Positions 41,666 through 50,195 of a stretch of 64,000 nt of DNA are shown in pieces. The DNA is from Alistipes senegalensis JC50 (lineage in GTDB: Bacteria > Bacteroidota > Bacteroidia > Bacteroidales > Rikenellaceae), in the NCBI RefSeq assembly GCF_025145645.1, contig NZ_CP102252.1, positions 2,914,001 through 2,978,000 of the forward strand, given 5' to 3'. Both the position numbers and the translations under genes were made by a program. The notes below the pieces were generated by a model. The model saw only the letters and a list, made by a program, of their open reading frames with translations. It was not told the origin of the DNA and did not search any database. Numbering within the stretch: the stretch's first letter is position 1; each line of letters begins with the position of its first letter.

Positions 41666-42202
41666 TTAGAACAGGTAGGAAAAGGCCACCTCGATTTTCG
41701 AGGGCGCGAGGACGACGCGGCGGCAATGTTCGTAGCGGATCGCTTCGCAGGGCGACGGGTCGGGATGCCAGCGCAGGTCGTCCATGTAGTAGATGCTTAC
41801 GCCGCCCTCCAACGTGAAGTTCCACCGCTTGGCCAGCATCCATGAGTAGCCGACCGAGGAGCCTATGCCCGTCGTCCAGCCGTTGTAGCGGGTGCGGCGG
41901 TTGCCGACCTTGTACTTGGCGAGGGTCGAGTGCAGACCCCAGAACAGCCCCACGTGCGGCTCGAAACGCCAGCAGTGCACGCCGATGGTCGCAGCGAGGA
42001 CGTTGGCCCGCAGGCTCTCCGTAGAAATAGGATTCCAATAGCCCGACAACTCCACCGACCACTTCTGCGCCACGGCGACATCGACGCCCGCGTTGAGCGT
42101 TCCCGTCGCCCAGCCCAGCGCATTGACACGCACGGCGGTGTATTGGGCCGAGGCCGTGTGCGCCGCAAGGACGCACAGCAGCAGGATAAATAATTTTTTC
42201 AT
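41666..42202 (-). CDS. DUF3575 outer-membrane protein of the pilus cluster
   Basis: 178 aa with signal peptide (FILLLCVLAAHTASAQ). DUF3575 features: VRVNALGWATGTLNAGVDVAV, KWSVELSGYWNPIS, GVHCWRFEPHVGLFWG, KYKVGNRRTRYNGWTTG, and a beta-strand ending in aromatic Phe (KIEVAFSYLF), implying an outer-membrane barrel. DUF3575 genes are regular partners of FimA/Mfa pilus genes in Bacteroidales. 11 bases separate it from the DUF4906 gene upstream and 12 from the OmpA-like gene downstream. Confidence 0.85.
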   Translation of the reverse strand: MKKLFILLLCVLAAHTASAQYTAVRVNALGWATGTLNAGVDVAVAQKWSVELSGYWNPISTESLRANVLAATIGVHCWRFEPHVGLFWGLHSTLAKYKVGNRRTRYNGWTTGIGSSVGYSWMLAKRWNFTLEGGVSIYYMDDLRWHPDPSPCEAIRYEHCRRVVLAPSKIEVAFSYLF

Positions 42203-42213
42203 CTTCGCAGAAT

Positions 42214-44049
42214 TTAATCGGTGGAGGTTGGAGTTCGGTTGTTCTTCATCTCGTCTTTCGAGACGGCATCGTAACCCGGAATAAGCGTCCGATTGGCGGT
42301 GGCGGTAAAATCATACGGGTTCTTGGTCGATACGACACGGCGTACAAGCGAACTTTCCGGATTGTCCCACCATGTCGTGACCAGCAGCCCTATCTTTCCC
42401 GATATGGAGCAGCGGCTTCCGGGCGCCACGATGAACGCCTGCTTGTCTCGGTCGATTCTGAATCCCGTATTGCTGACGAGAAGCACTTCGTCGAGCTTGG
42501 TGTAGATATAAACCCACTCCTTGACGAACTCGGTATAGAGTGTATCGTAGTACGAAGTCATCGGGTGCTGGTAGGGATTAGCGTCCGAGACTTTTCGCGT
42601 CAGGCCGCTGTCGGCATACCACCCTTTGAAGGCGAAACCGTCATTGGCGACGACGGGCATCGTCGGGCCGTCTTCGAGCGACAGAAGGCGCGTGTAGAAC
42701 GCAGGGCCCGTCCACGTCTTGATCTCGCCGACGGCCGTAACGTCCTCCAATCGTCCGGCCGTATTATCGCGTCCCGACCAGTAGGTATAGACCGTCAGCA
42801 TGTTGTAGAAATCCCGCGTGAAGGTCTTGGTGTAGCTGTATCCGTCCGTGTTGCTCACCGTGACCTCGTAAATCAAACGGGAGTTTTCCGTCGTATATAC
42901 CGTTCCGGGATCATAGGCGATCGGTATTTCGTACACATCCGACGAACCGCCGAGGGGAACGGTGATGTCGGACGTGACGCTGTGTCCGCCGATCTGCAAC
43001 GCTCCGCTCACACCCGCAACGAGGCGTATCTTGGCCGAAAGGTCGCCCGCCTTCTCCCGATCCATGACGGCAATCGACAGCCGCTTGCCGGTGGCGTAAA
43101 TGCAGCGATCCGCCGTGCGTCCGAACTCGGCATCGGGCAGGTCGTCGGAGATCTTTACCTCGAAAGAGTGAATGCGTGCGTCGATTTCGTTATCTCCCTT
43201 GATGCGAATGTCGAGCGTCTGTACGGTATTGCGCCGCACGTCGAAGTTCGAGGTGTTGTTCTCGCCCAGATAGACGTCGTAGGTCATTTGCAGCCCGTCC
43301 TTCCGGGCTTTGATACGCACATAGGTCGCACCTTGCGGAGCGTTCGCGGCGCACTTCTGCTGCTGGGTCGTGATGGAGGGAACTTCGCCCCGACAGTTTT
43401 CAAATAGGTAGAACGTGCGAGTCGCCTTGCGGCCCTCCAAAGAGGACATTTGCAAGGGCTGCTCCACCACGAACATATCGCCGGCCTCCTCCTCTGCGAA
43501 CAGCTTCGTCGAGGCGGCGGCATTTATCAGCTGCACGGATTGCAGCTTCAACGTATAGACGACCGACGATTCGATGGCGATGTTGCAGACCACTTTGGCG
43601 ACGGCACGCCGCACGGTAATGACGGGATCGGACATTCGGTCTTCGACCGTGAGCGTCGTGCGCCCCGACATGGGCAGTGTTTCATACGACGTCGCGGAGG
43701 AGATCTTGCTCTCCAGCAGCCGTTCTTGGGACATCGCGCCCATGTCCCGATGGACATTCACAACGGCGTAGGCTTCATAGCGGCCGGGCAGCACGGAGCA
43801 CTCCACCGTGCCGCTCTCGACGTAGAACTGTCGGTCGGGCAGCGCGCCGCGCGGATCGTAGAGGAAGAGATTGACGTCGCGCACGGTTCGCTCGTCCGTC
43901 GCACGGGTAACGTACTGCACGCCCTCCTCGCGTACTTGCAGCGAAAAGCGCACCTTATCCTTGCAGGACGGGCACTCCGCCATTTCGTCTTTGATACAAC
44001 TGCTCATCATCGCGAGCAGCGGTATGATAAACAATAAGATTTTTTTCAT
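42214..44049 (-). CDS. Large Mfa/FimB-like pilus lipoprotein (DUF4906 type)
   Basis: 611 aa with lipoprotein signal (PLLAMMSSCIKDEMAE). The first 300 residues resemble the two-domain Mfa2/FimB/fimbrillin fold: VRFSLQVREEG, RDVNLFLYDPRG, GRYEAYAVVNVHRD, ITVRRAVAKVVCNI, NTVQTLDIRI. The second half has further beta domains, including GFAFKGWYADSGLTRKV. YVTRATDE near residue 48 offers an Arg-Ala site where FimA-type subunits are cut by surface proteases. It is probably the anchor or tip subunit of a type V pilus. It follows the smaller fimbrillin-like gene by 69 bases. Confidence 0.75.
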   Translation of the reverse strand: MKKILLFIIPLLAMMSSCIKDEMAECPSCKDKVRFSLQVREEGVQYVTRATDERTVRDVNLFLYDPRGALPDRQFYVESGTVECSVLPGRYEAYAVVNVHRDMGAMSQERLLESKISSATSYETLPMSGRTTLTVEDRMSDPVITVRRAVAKVVCNIAIESSVVYTLKLQSVQLINAAASTKLFAEEEAGDMFVVEQPLQMSSLEGRKATRTFYLFENCRGEVPSITTQQQKCAANAPQGATYVRIKARKDGLQMTYDVYLGENNTSNFDVRRNTVQTLDIRIKGDNEIDARIHSFEVKISDDLPDAEFGRTADRCIYATGKRLSIAVMDREKAGDLSAKIRLVAGVSGALQIGGHSVTSDITVPLGGSSDVYEIPIAYDPGTVYTTENSRLIYEVTVSNTDGYSYTKTFTRDFYNMLTVYTYWSGRDNTAGRLEDVTAVGEIKTWTGPAFYTRLLSLEDGPTMPVVANDGFAFKGWYADSGLTRKVSDANPYQHPMTSYYDTLYTEFVKEWVYIYTKLDEVLLVSNTGFRIDRDKQAFIVAPGSRCSISGKIGLLVTTWWDNPESSLVRRVVSTKNPYDFTATANRTLIPGYDAVSKDEMKNNRTPTSTD

Positions 44050-44118
44050 GATGAATATGCTGATTAAAAGTTTCCGCCCCGACGCGGAGCCGGAGCGGAA
44101 ACGGATTCGACTTACGGT

Positions 44119-45132
44119 TTAAGCTCCCAACTCGACCGTCTGCGTCACGGGCGACTCCCATTCGGCAGGTGTGATGGTCAGCGAGGCGTCGTGACCCGAG
44201 AGGCCGTTGATCGTGATGTCCACGCGGTAGTAGCCGTTTCGGCGAATCTCACCGCCCGACGCGCCGTCGAGCTCCACCTCGTAGGTCATCGACGACTGAC
44301 CTGCGGCAGTCGAGAAGTCGCCGTCCATGTCGTAGGTCGCATTGATAGTCGCCTTCACGCGGCTGCCGACGTTGCGGGCGGGACTTTCGTACAGATAGAA
44401 GAGATTGCGATACTTGCCCGATGCTGTGTCCGAAGTCTGCGTCGTCGAGAAATTGAAAGCTCCCGGATCGGTCTTTGTCGGGAACACGGGGGTCTGCGTC
44501 GCACTATTGGAGAGCGTGATGCTGTTGATCCGCACGGCTCCCTGATAGAGCGACCCGAACTGCGGCGAGGGTGTAACCTGAACGGCTACTTTCGCCACGG
44601 TGCGTTTGAGCGTGATGGCCACATCGGTCGAGGAACCTGCGGCCGCGACGGCTTTCGAGGCGGAGCCCGACATCACGAAGCCGCCGGTGCGCTTGGCTTT
44701 CGTCGAAACATCGGCGAACGTGCCGTTGTACGAGGCTGCGTCCTGTTCCAGCATGGCGGTCAGAACATCGCTGCTATTGACCTGCGCCATGTCGAGGTTC
44801 GCCACGGCGTAGAACTCGCAGACCGTACCCGGCACGGCGTTCGGCAGGGCGAAAGTGGCCTTCTTGGCCGACAGCTCGGCCGCCGAAAACGAACGCTTGG
44901 CCAGCAGGTCGCCCGACGGGTCGATGACGAATATCGTAACCGTGTTGAGCGCCTTTTCCCACGTCTCGGCCGCAGCCGTAGAGCCGAAGAACGCACGGGT
45001 CGCAGGCTCCTCGTCGGTGAACGACACGGTGGCTACCGCGCCTTTCGAGGTTTCGTAAATTTCGTTGCCTTCCTTGTTGCACGAGACGAGAAGTCCCAGA
45101 GCGGCCGCAGCCGCCAAAAATAAGTTTTTCAT
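44119..45132 (-). CDS. Fimbrillin (FimA/Mfa1-like type V pilus subunit), lipoprotein precursor
   Basis: 337 aa with lipoprotein signal (AAALGLLVSCNKEG). FimA-like features: VSFTDEEPATRAFFG (an Arg-Ala cleavage-type site near residue 47), a first beta domain with VTIFVIDPSGDLLAKRSF and CEFYAVANLD, the mid-chain VAITLKRTVAKVAVQV, and a terminal strand ITPAEWESPVTQTVELG matching the last-strand signature of fimbrillins. In this family, protease removal of the N-terminus exposes a groove so subunits can polymerise by strand exchange on the cell surface. It is the first pilus gene, 55 bases after traO on the same strand. Confidence 0.82.
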   Translation of the reverse strand: MKNLFLAAAAALGLLVSCNKEGNEIYETSKGAVATVSFTDEEPATRAFFGSTAAAETWEKALNTVTIFVIDPSGDLLAKRSFSAAELSAKKATFALPNAVPGTVCEFYAVANLDMAQVNSSDVLTAMLEQDAASYNGTFADVSTKAKRTGGFVMSGSASKAVAAAGSSTDVAITLKRTVAKVAVQVTPSPQFGSLYQGAVRINSITLSNSATQTPVFPTKTDPGAFNFSTTQTSDTASGKYRNLFYLYESPARNVGSRVKATINATYDMDGDFSTAAGQSSMTYEVELDGASGGEIRRNGYYRVDITINGLSGHDASLTITPAEWESPVTQTVELGA

Positions 45133-45187
45133 ACAATAAATTGGTTTTATGCTACTTGCGTAGCGGTTTAATAAAAAAATGTTCGTG

Positions 45188-45769
45188 TCAGTCGATGATG
45201 AACTTTACACCGATGCCGTACTGCGTGTGGAAATGCCCCGTGGAGCCGCCCCACAGGCAGCGTTCGCGGACGTTTACCGTCAGGGCGATGCGGTCTGCGA
45301 GGTAGGCTTCCATTTCGAGCGACACCGCGCCGCCGTAGATGAAAGCATCCTTGTTCGTGAGTCTCGCCCCGTCGAACAGGGTTTTGTCGCCCCAGTTCAC
45401 GGTCTCGTAGCCTGCGAGTGCCGAGCCGCCGATGTAGAAGAAGAATATCTTGCGGGCGTCGGAAAGGAAGTTGTAGTAGAACCCTCCCTCGGCCGAGACC
45501 TGCACTGTCGGAATCCGCGTGCCCTTGTAGGGGTTGTAGCGTTGCAGGTACTCGCCGCCGAAAACCCACTTGTCGCCGCCTTTGGTGTAGGTCGAGAGCG
45601 CCGCCCCGACGTAGTAGCCCGCGTCGTTGCTATTGGCGTGCGAGTAGAACCCGTCGGCCATGCCGCCCCGAAGCTCGATGCCCCGCATCTTGGGGAGGCA
45701 TCGCTGCGCGTCGGCTTGCCCGACGAACAGGACGAGCGACGCGACGAGAAAAAAACAGAACCGCTTCAT
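45188..45769 (-). CDS. traO: TraO conjugation outer-membrane protein
   Basis: 193 aa with a signal peptide (CFFLVASLVLFVGQADA). TraO features: RGIELRGGMADGFY, YVGAALSTYTKGGDKWVFGGEYLQR, VSAEGGFYYNFLSDARK, ETVNWGDKTLFDGA, YGIGVKFIID, a beta-barrel-type outer-membrane protein of the CTnDOT mating apparatus. The start at 45769 is taken because the ATG follows the traN stop by two bases; longer in-frame extensions overlap traN. Confidence 0.93.
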   Translation of the reverse strand: MKRFCFFLVASLVLFVGQADAQRCLPKMRGIELRGGMADGFYSHANSNDAGYYVGAALSTYTKGGDKWVFGGEYLQRYNPYKGTRIPTVQVSAEGGFYYNFLSDARKIFFFYIGGSALAGYETVNWGDKTLFDGARLTNKDAFIYGGAVSLEMEAYLADRIALTVNVRERCLWGGSTGHFHTQYGIGVKFIID

Positions 45770-45771
45770 GG

Positions 45772-46770
45772 TTACTGCACTTTGAGTTCGTCGATGACGC
45801 GGGCGCGCACGAGGTCTTCGTTTTCGACGATGAACGACTGATGACGGCCTCCGTTCTTTTCGTTCAGCTCTACGACGAAGCACTTGTCGTCGGGGATGGT
45901 GAACTTGTCGAACGTGAAGACGGTGCGCTCGTCCCGCTTTCCGGCCACGCGCGTGGCGTAGTTGTAGGCACGCAAGGGAAAGATGACCTGCTCCTGCATG
46001 GCGGTACGTTTGGCGACTTTCTTATCGACGATCTTGAACGTGATGAAGTCCACGTCGAAGGGCACGTTGGAGCCGTTGCGAATCTGCGTGTGGAAATAGA
46101 GCAGGCCGTTGTGGGTGTAGATGCCTTTGAGGAGGTATTGAATGCCGAAGCGCTTGCAGCCGATATGCTTCACTTCGCGCCTGTCCTGCTTGTGGATAGA
46201 CTTCATAATCAGACGCACGAGCAGCGGCGATTCGCTCCCCAGCTCCGTGAGGTACACCTCCATCGCGTTGTTGGGGCGGTTCGCGGATTCGCCGTCGTGG
46301 ATAAAGTCGCACATCTCGACGTTGAGCAGCAGCGGTTCGGCCGCATAGCGGACGTTGAACGTGTAGAACGAGCCGTCTTCGGTGATGACCGACATATTGG
46401 TCTCGGCGCGGAAATCGCGCACGGTAGCTTTCACGCGGATGACATTCTCCGCACCGTCGGCCTTGCCTGCGATCAGATTCGGCGAGCCGAGATCGACGTA
46501 GCGCACCGCAGCCGGAAAGATGACGTGCACGGTCTTGTCGTAGGTCACTTCCAACCCGTGCGGCGGAATCATGCGGTCGAAGGAGAGTTTGCGCGTGAGA
46601 CCGTGATAGAGGCCGCCGTCCCGCTCCGCGTCGGGATAGACCTCCTTACAAAGCGATACCGCCTGCGTCTGTTCCGCTGCCTTGACAGTCTCGGTGTTGG
46701 TTACTTCCTGTGCGTTCGCCGCATCCGCGCCCAGCGCGAGGGCGAACATCATTACGAAATACTTTTTCAT
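45772..46770 (-). CDS. traN: TraN conjugation protein
   Basis: 332 aa with a signal peptide (VMMFALALGADAANAQ). Typical CTnDOT TraN pattern: LSFDRMIPPHGLEVTYDKTVHVIFPAAVRYVDLG, SPNLIAGKADGAENVIRVKA, SFYTFNVRYA, GIQYLLKGIYTHNGLLYF, TIPDDKCFVVELNEK. The resemblance to VirB9-like periplasmic proteins suggests a role in the outer-membrane core of the secretion channel. Its leader carries the CCACTAAATCCACA motif (46776-46789). Confidence 0.92.
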   Translation of the reverse strand: MKKYFVMMFALALGADAANAQEVTNTETVKAAEQTQAVSLCKEVYPDAERDGGLYHGLTRKLSFDRMIPPHGLEVTYDKTVHVIFPAAVRYVDLGSPNLIAGKADGAENVIRVKATVRDFRAETNMSVITEDGSFYTFNVRYAAEPLLLNVEMCDFIHDGESANRPNNAMEVYLTELGSESPLLVRLIMKSIHKQDRREVKHIGCKRFGIQYLLKGIYTHNGLLYFHTQIRNGSNVPFDVDFITFKIVDKKVAKRTAMQEQVIFPLRAYNYATRVAGKRDERTVFTFDKFTIPDDKCFVVELNEKNGGRHQSFIVENEDLVRARVIDELKVQ

Positions 46771-46775
46771 TTTAC

Positions 46776-46789
46776 TGTGGATTTAGTGG
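46776..46789 (-). promoter_or_regulatory. CCACTAAATCCACA leader motif before traN
   Basis: This 14-base string lies 6 bases upstream of the traN ATG. The identical string precedes traE (56926-56939, further upstream) and mobA (59544-59557), and a variant precedes traI (50831-50844). It may be a translation enhancer or protein-binding site shared by transfer genes. Confidence 0.4.
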
Positions 46790-46847
46790 CGGGGTTAAGA
46801 ACCCCGATTTAATAAATGGTTGTTACTTGCTGATTATCGTCTTCTTT

Positions 46848-48197
46848 TTAATCCTCCGGCTGGTAAAGCATGACTTTATACCCGGCTTTCAGATGCACTT
46901 TGACAGTGCGCATCTTCTTGGCGATATATTGGCTCGTGCCCTGAATCAACCCTTTGCCGAGATCGGAGGCGAGCTGCGCTCCCGCGTCGGTGGAGATGTT
47001 GATGCTGCTGCCGAGCGACGACCCCATGTTGGCCGTCACCTCTTTGGCCGCGCTTACCTCCATCGAGTTGGGGATGAAGATGCCCTCCTGCCCATCGCTG
47101 TCGAAAACGGCCAGCTCGACGGGGATGATCGTTCCCCGATACTCCAACGAGGTAATGTCGATGCCGAGCCGCTCGCCCTGCACCCGTGCCGCGCCTACGA
47201 CGACCGTGTTGCGGGGGATGCGCATGCCGGCTACCTGCATCGGTTCTGTGAGCCGCAGGCGGACAGTCTGCCCGTCGGTTACGGTCTGATTGCCGTGTAC
47301 GCACGCAGGAATGGTATTGCGTCCGACAGCCGTCGAGGTTCCGACCGCCGTTTGAAATTCGAAATTCCGCTCGGCGGTCTGCGCCGTGATGAACTCGCTA
47401 TCGGTCATGGACTGCGCGAGTGCGGAGACGATGCGTTCGGTCACCTGCCCGACGGGCTGCGCCACCGCCTTGCCGTTGCGCACCGTCTTTTTGTCCTCCT
47501 CCGTATCGGTTGCCGACGGCTGTTGCGTCGTGCCGCCTTGTCCGGCGGGCATATACTTGGCCGCCAATTCGTAGGACTTTTCGAGCAAGGCCACTTGATC
47601 GTCGAGCGTCGAGCCGGACGGCTCCGCCTGCCGCGCCATCATCGCTTCCAGTTCTTCGATGCGCTCGCGCAACTCCTCCTTTTCAGGGTCTTCGGCTGGT
47701 GTTTCGTAGAAATTGCCCAACGTGCGGTTGATGTCCTCGTAGGCCACAGCGGACGAACGTATCGTCCGTTGCGGGCGGGAACCTCCGCCGTAGGTGCGGG
47801 CGGGCTGCTGCGGTTCGGGATGGAGCAGATCGAACTCCTCCGACTGCGTTTCGGCTTTATCATCCTTATCCGAGAATAGCGCGGCGAGGTCGTTCATCTG
47901 CGCCTGCCGTTCTTTCTGCTTTTCCTCCATCTTCGCCTGCTCGTAGGCGGTACGTTTGTCGGCGATGATGCCAGACTGGGTGGGCAGAGGCATTTCGGTG
48001 TTGAAGCCGACACCTTGCTGCGACTCGGCCTTGTCCTTTTCGGAAGGTGCGAAGATCAGCCATATGGAGCCTGCGAAAAGCAGCCCCATAAGCGGGTACA
48101 CGAGCATCTTGCGGCGTCGCTGCCGCTGCTCCTCCGTGAGCAGCCGGTCAGGCTTCGCCTCTTTCATGTCGGTCGTGGGATTTTTGTTTTGTTTCAT
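46848..48197 (-). CDS. traM: TraM conjugation protein
   Basis: 449 aa, one membrane segment at about residues 31-50 (MLVYPLMGLLFAGSIWLIFAPS), then a long Gln/Glu/Lys periplasmic linker and a C-terminal domain (about 270-449) with TIPACVHGNQTVTDGQTVRLRL, MQVAGMRIPRNTVVVGAARVQGERLGIDI and YRGTIIPVELAVFDSDGQEGIF, the VirB10-like layout expected of CTnDOT TraM. Its start overlaps the traL end by 50 bases; MKEAKP at 48167 (20-base overlap) is an alternative. Confidence 0.92.
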   Translation of the reverse strand: MKQNKNPTTDMKEAKPDRLLTEEQRQRRRKMLVYPLMGLLFAGSIWLIFAPSEKDKAESQQGVGFNTEMPLPTQSGIIADKRTAYEQAKMEEKQKERQAQMNDLAALFSDKDDKAETQSEEFDLLHPEPQQPARTYGGGSRPQRTIRSSAVAYEDINRTLGNFYETPAEDPEKEELRERIEELEAMMARQAEPSGSTLDDQVALLEKSYELAAKYMPAGQGGTTQQPSATDTEEDKKTVRNGKAVAQPVGQVTERIVSALAQSMTDSEFITAQTAERNFEFQTAVGTSTAVGRNTIPACVHGNQTVTDGQTVRLRLTEPMQVAGMRIPRNTVVVGAARVQGERLGIDITSLEYRGTIIPVELAVFDSDGQEGIFIPNSMEVSAAKEVTANMGSSLGSSINISTDAGAQLASDLGKGLIQGTSQYIAKKMRTVKVHLKAGYKVMLYQPED

Positions 48198-48465
48198 AAT
48201 CGTAGTGGTTGAAAAGGTGGATACTGTCCTGCTTCTGCGGCAGGTTGAATCGTTCGATATGTTCGATCTCTATTTGTCGTCCGTTTTCCCGTCCGATCTG
48301 GTAGAGCGCCGCCCCGAACGTAAAGAGGGCGCCGATGGCGAACAAGCTGAAAATGACGAGTACGACGATGATCTTCGTGCGCTCGGGGAGTGCCGCGAGC
48401 CATACCCGCAACCGCTCGTCCTGCCTCTCTGCCCACTCGTTCAGACGTTCGATTAGCTTTTTCAT
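48148..48465 (-). CDS. traL: TraL conjugation protein (DUF3989)
   Basis: 105 aa with one membrane segment (about 27-50, IIVVLVIFSLFAIGALFTFG) after a basic N-terminus MKKLIERLNEWAERQDERLR, then a short periplasmic tail. Size, position between traK and traM and the helix layout fit TraL. The start at 48465 is chosen because the longer frame would run into traK. Confidence 0.85.
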   Translation of the reverse strand: MKKLIERLNEWAERQDERLRVWLAALPERTKIIVVLVIFSLFAIGALFTFGAALYQIGRENGRQIEIEHIERFNLPQKQDSIHLFNHYDYETKQKSHDRHERGEA

Positions 48466-48469
48466 AGGC

Positions 48470-49093
48470 TTATCTCTCCAATGTTTGCAGGTCACGGTTT
48501 TCCAGAATCGTGAAGCCTTCGATGGTAAATCCGTTGGGGTTGTCGTCCGAACGTGAAGCGTTCAGCAGGCGGCACGACGTTACGAGGCTGCGCTCCGTTA
48601 CGTTGCTCTCGCGGATAATCATCTGCCGCGCGTAGGTGTTTACGTGATAGGGATAGCGGTCGAAATCGCACACCACCGAATCGACCTGCAACACCTGATT
48701 GATGTTGCCCGCGATGATGCGGTTGTAGTAGCCCTTCTCGGAGAAGTCCAAATAGTAGTTATAGACGCTCTTGTCGGCCAGCAGCAGGGCGCGTTTGATA
48801 TTGTGTTCGATAGCGCTCTTTTCGGGCGAGAGCGTGAAGAACAGCTCGTGAAAGCGGCGCACGTGCTCGCGCGCTTCGGCGGGCCGGTTCTGCGCGAGGT
48901 CTTGCGAGAGAGCGAGCATCAGCGACTTGCCGCCGTCGAGTACGTAGATCTTCTCGCGCTGCCGTTCGGCGAAGCGGTAGGCACTCCCGACGGAGAACAC
49001 CGCCACCAGAGCGCACAGCGCAATGAAGACGATACCGAACAGGCGTATCTGCCTGAACGATGTCTCGATATTTTTCAATGACTTAAATTCCAT
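48470..49093 (-). CDS. traK: TraK conjugation protein
   Basis: 207 aa: FKSLKNIETSFRQIRLFGIVF, a single N-terminal membrane helix (about 18-38), AYRFAERQREKIYVLDGGKSLMLALSQD and a C-terminal domain with LLADKSVYNYYLDFSEKGYYNRIIAGN and TIEGFTILENRDL, all typical of CTnDOT TraK, the VirB8-like inner-membrane component. Tightly spaced with traJ and traL (9 and 4 bases). Confidence 0.95.
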   Translation of the reverse strand: MEFKSLKNIETSFRQIRLFGIVFIALCALVAVFSVGSAYRFAERQREKIYVLDGGKSLMLALSQDLAQNRPAEAREHVRRFHELFFTLSPEKSAIEHNIKRALLLADKSVYNYYLDFSEKGYYNRIIAGNINQVLQVDSVVCDFDRYPYHVNTYARQMIIRESNVTERSLVTSCRLLNASRSDDNPNGFTIEGFTILENRDLQTLER

Positions 49094-49102
49094 ATTGTTC
49101 GA

Positions 49103-50176
49103 TTATTTTCGTTTGAATAATTTTCCGGCGGTATGGTTCCACGCGGCCTTGCTCGCGCGTCCCATCAGCCTGCCCGAATGTCCTGCGACATTGCCTGCGG
49201 CAGCTCCGACAACACCGCCCGCCAGACCTGCGCCCCGTCCTGCGAGCTGCGTAACGGCACGCCCGTAGCTGCCTGCGCCTCCGGCTTGGATGATCCACCC
49301 CGCGACGGTCGGAATCGTGAAATACCCGATGATGCCGATAATCAGGAAGACGATATAGACGCCGTTGGAGGCTTCGAGCGAGAAGTTCGGATTGTTCTGC
49401 AACTCTGAGATGTCGTTTTGCAGCATCAACACCTGAATCTTCGCCAAAATGGTACTGAACAGGTCGGCGACGGGCAGCCACAGGTACACTTGTACATAGC
49501 GGCAAACCCATTGCGTGAGCGTGGAGTGAAAGCCGTCCCAGACGGAGATAGCGAACGCTATCGGGCCGAGAATCGACAGGACGATCAAAAAGAACGTCCG
49601 CAGCGTGTCGATCAGCAGGGCGGCAGCTGCAAAGAGCAGTTCCAGCACCTCGCGGAAGAAGTCGCGGATACCTTTCTTCATGTTGTACATCCCGCGCTCG
49701 ATATACATGCCGGCCATCGTGATCATATCGCCCGGCGACCAGCCTAACTCTTCGAGCTGACGGTCGAACTCCTCGTTCGAGACGAGGTAGGCCGTTTCGG
49801 GGTTGCGCATCATCGCCTCGTATTCGAGTTTGTCTTTCTGCTCGCGGTAGCGGTTCATGTCGAGCGTCTGCGATTCGAGCATCCGGTTCGTACCTTGTAC
49901 GACGGGGCTTAACACCCCGTTGATCGTGCCGAGAACGATGGTCGGAAAGAACATGATGCAGAAGCCGACGGCGAAAGGCCGCAGCAGCGGATATACGTCG
50001 ATGGCTTCGGCGCGGGCGAGCGACTGCCACACGCGCACGGCCACGTAGAACAGCGCACCCAGCCCCGCGATGCCTTTGGCGACACCCGCCATGTTGGAGC
50101 AGAGCGGCATCATCTCCGAATAGAGCGAGCGCAGGATGGTGTGCAGGTTGTCGAACTCTATGGTCATCAACATCAT
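49103..50176 (-). CDS. traJ: TraJ conjugation membrane protein (VirB6-like)
   Basis: 357 aa with about six membrane segments (e.g. GLGALFYVAVRVWQSL, YPLLRPFAVGFCIMFFPTIVLG, FLIVLSILGPIAFAISVWDGF, GVYIVFLIIGIIGYFTIPTVAGWI) and a Gly/Ala-rich C-terminal tail. The central region with YIERGMYNMKKGIRDFF and STLTQWVCRYVQVYLWLPVADLF is characteristic of TraJ. Inner-membrane channel part of the type IV secretion apparatus. Confidence 0.94.
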   Translation of the reverse strand: MMLMTIEFDNLHTILRSLYSEMMPLCSNMAGVAKGIAGLGALFYVAVRVWQSLARAEAIDVYPLLRPFAVGFCIMFFPTIVLGTINGVLSPVVQGTNRMLESQTLDMNRYREQKDKLEYEAMMRNPETAYLVSNEEFDRQLEELGWSPGDMITMAGMYIERGMYNMKKGIRDFFREVLELLFAAAALLIDTLRTFFLIVLSILGPIAFAISVWDGFHSTLTQWVCRYVQVYLWLPVADLFSTILAKIQVLMLQNDISELQNNPNFSLEASNGVYIVFLIIGIIGYFTIPTVAGWIIQAGGAGSYGRAVTQLAGRGAGLAGGVVGAAAGNVAGHSGRLMGRASKAAWNHTAGKLFKRK

Positions 50177-50195
50177 AATCGTTACGGATTAAGGG

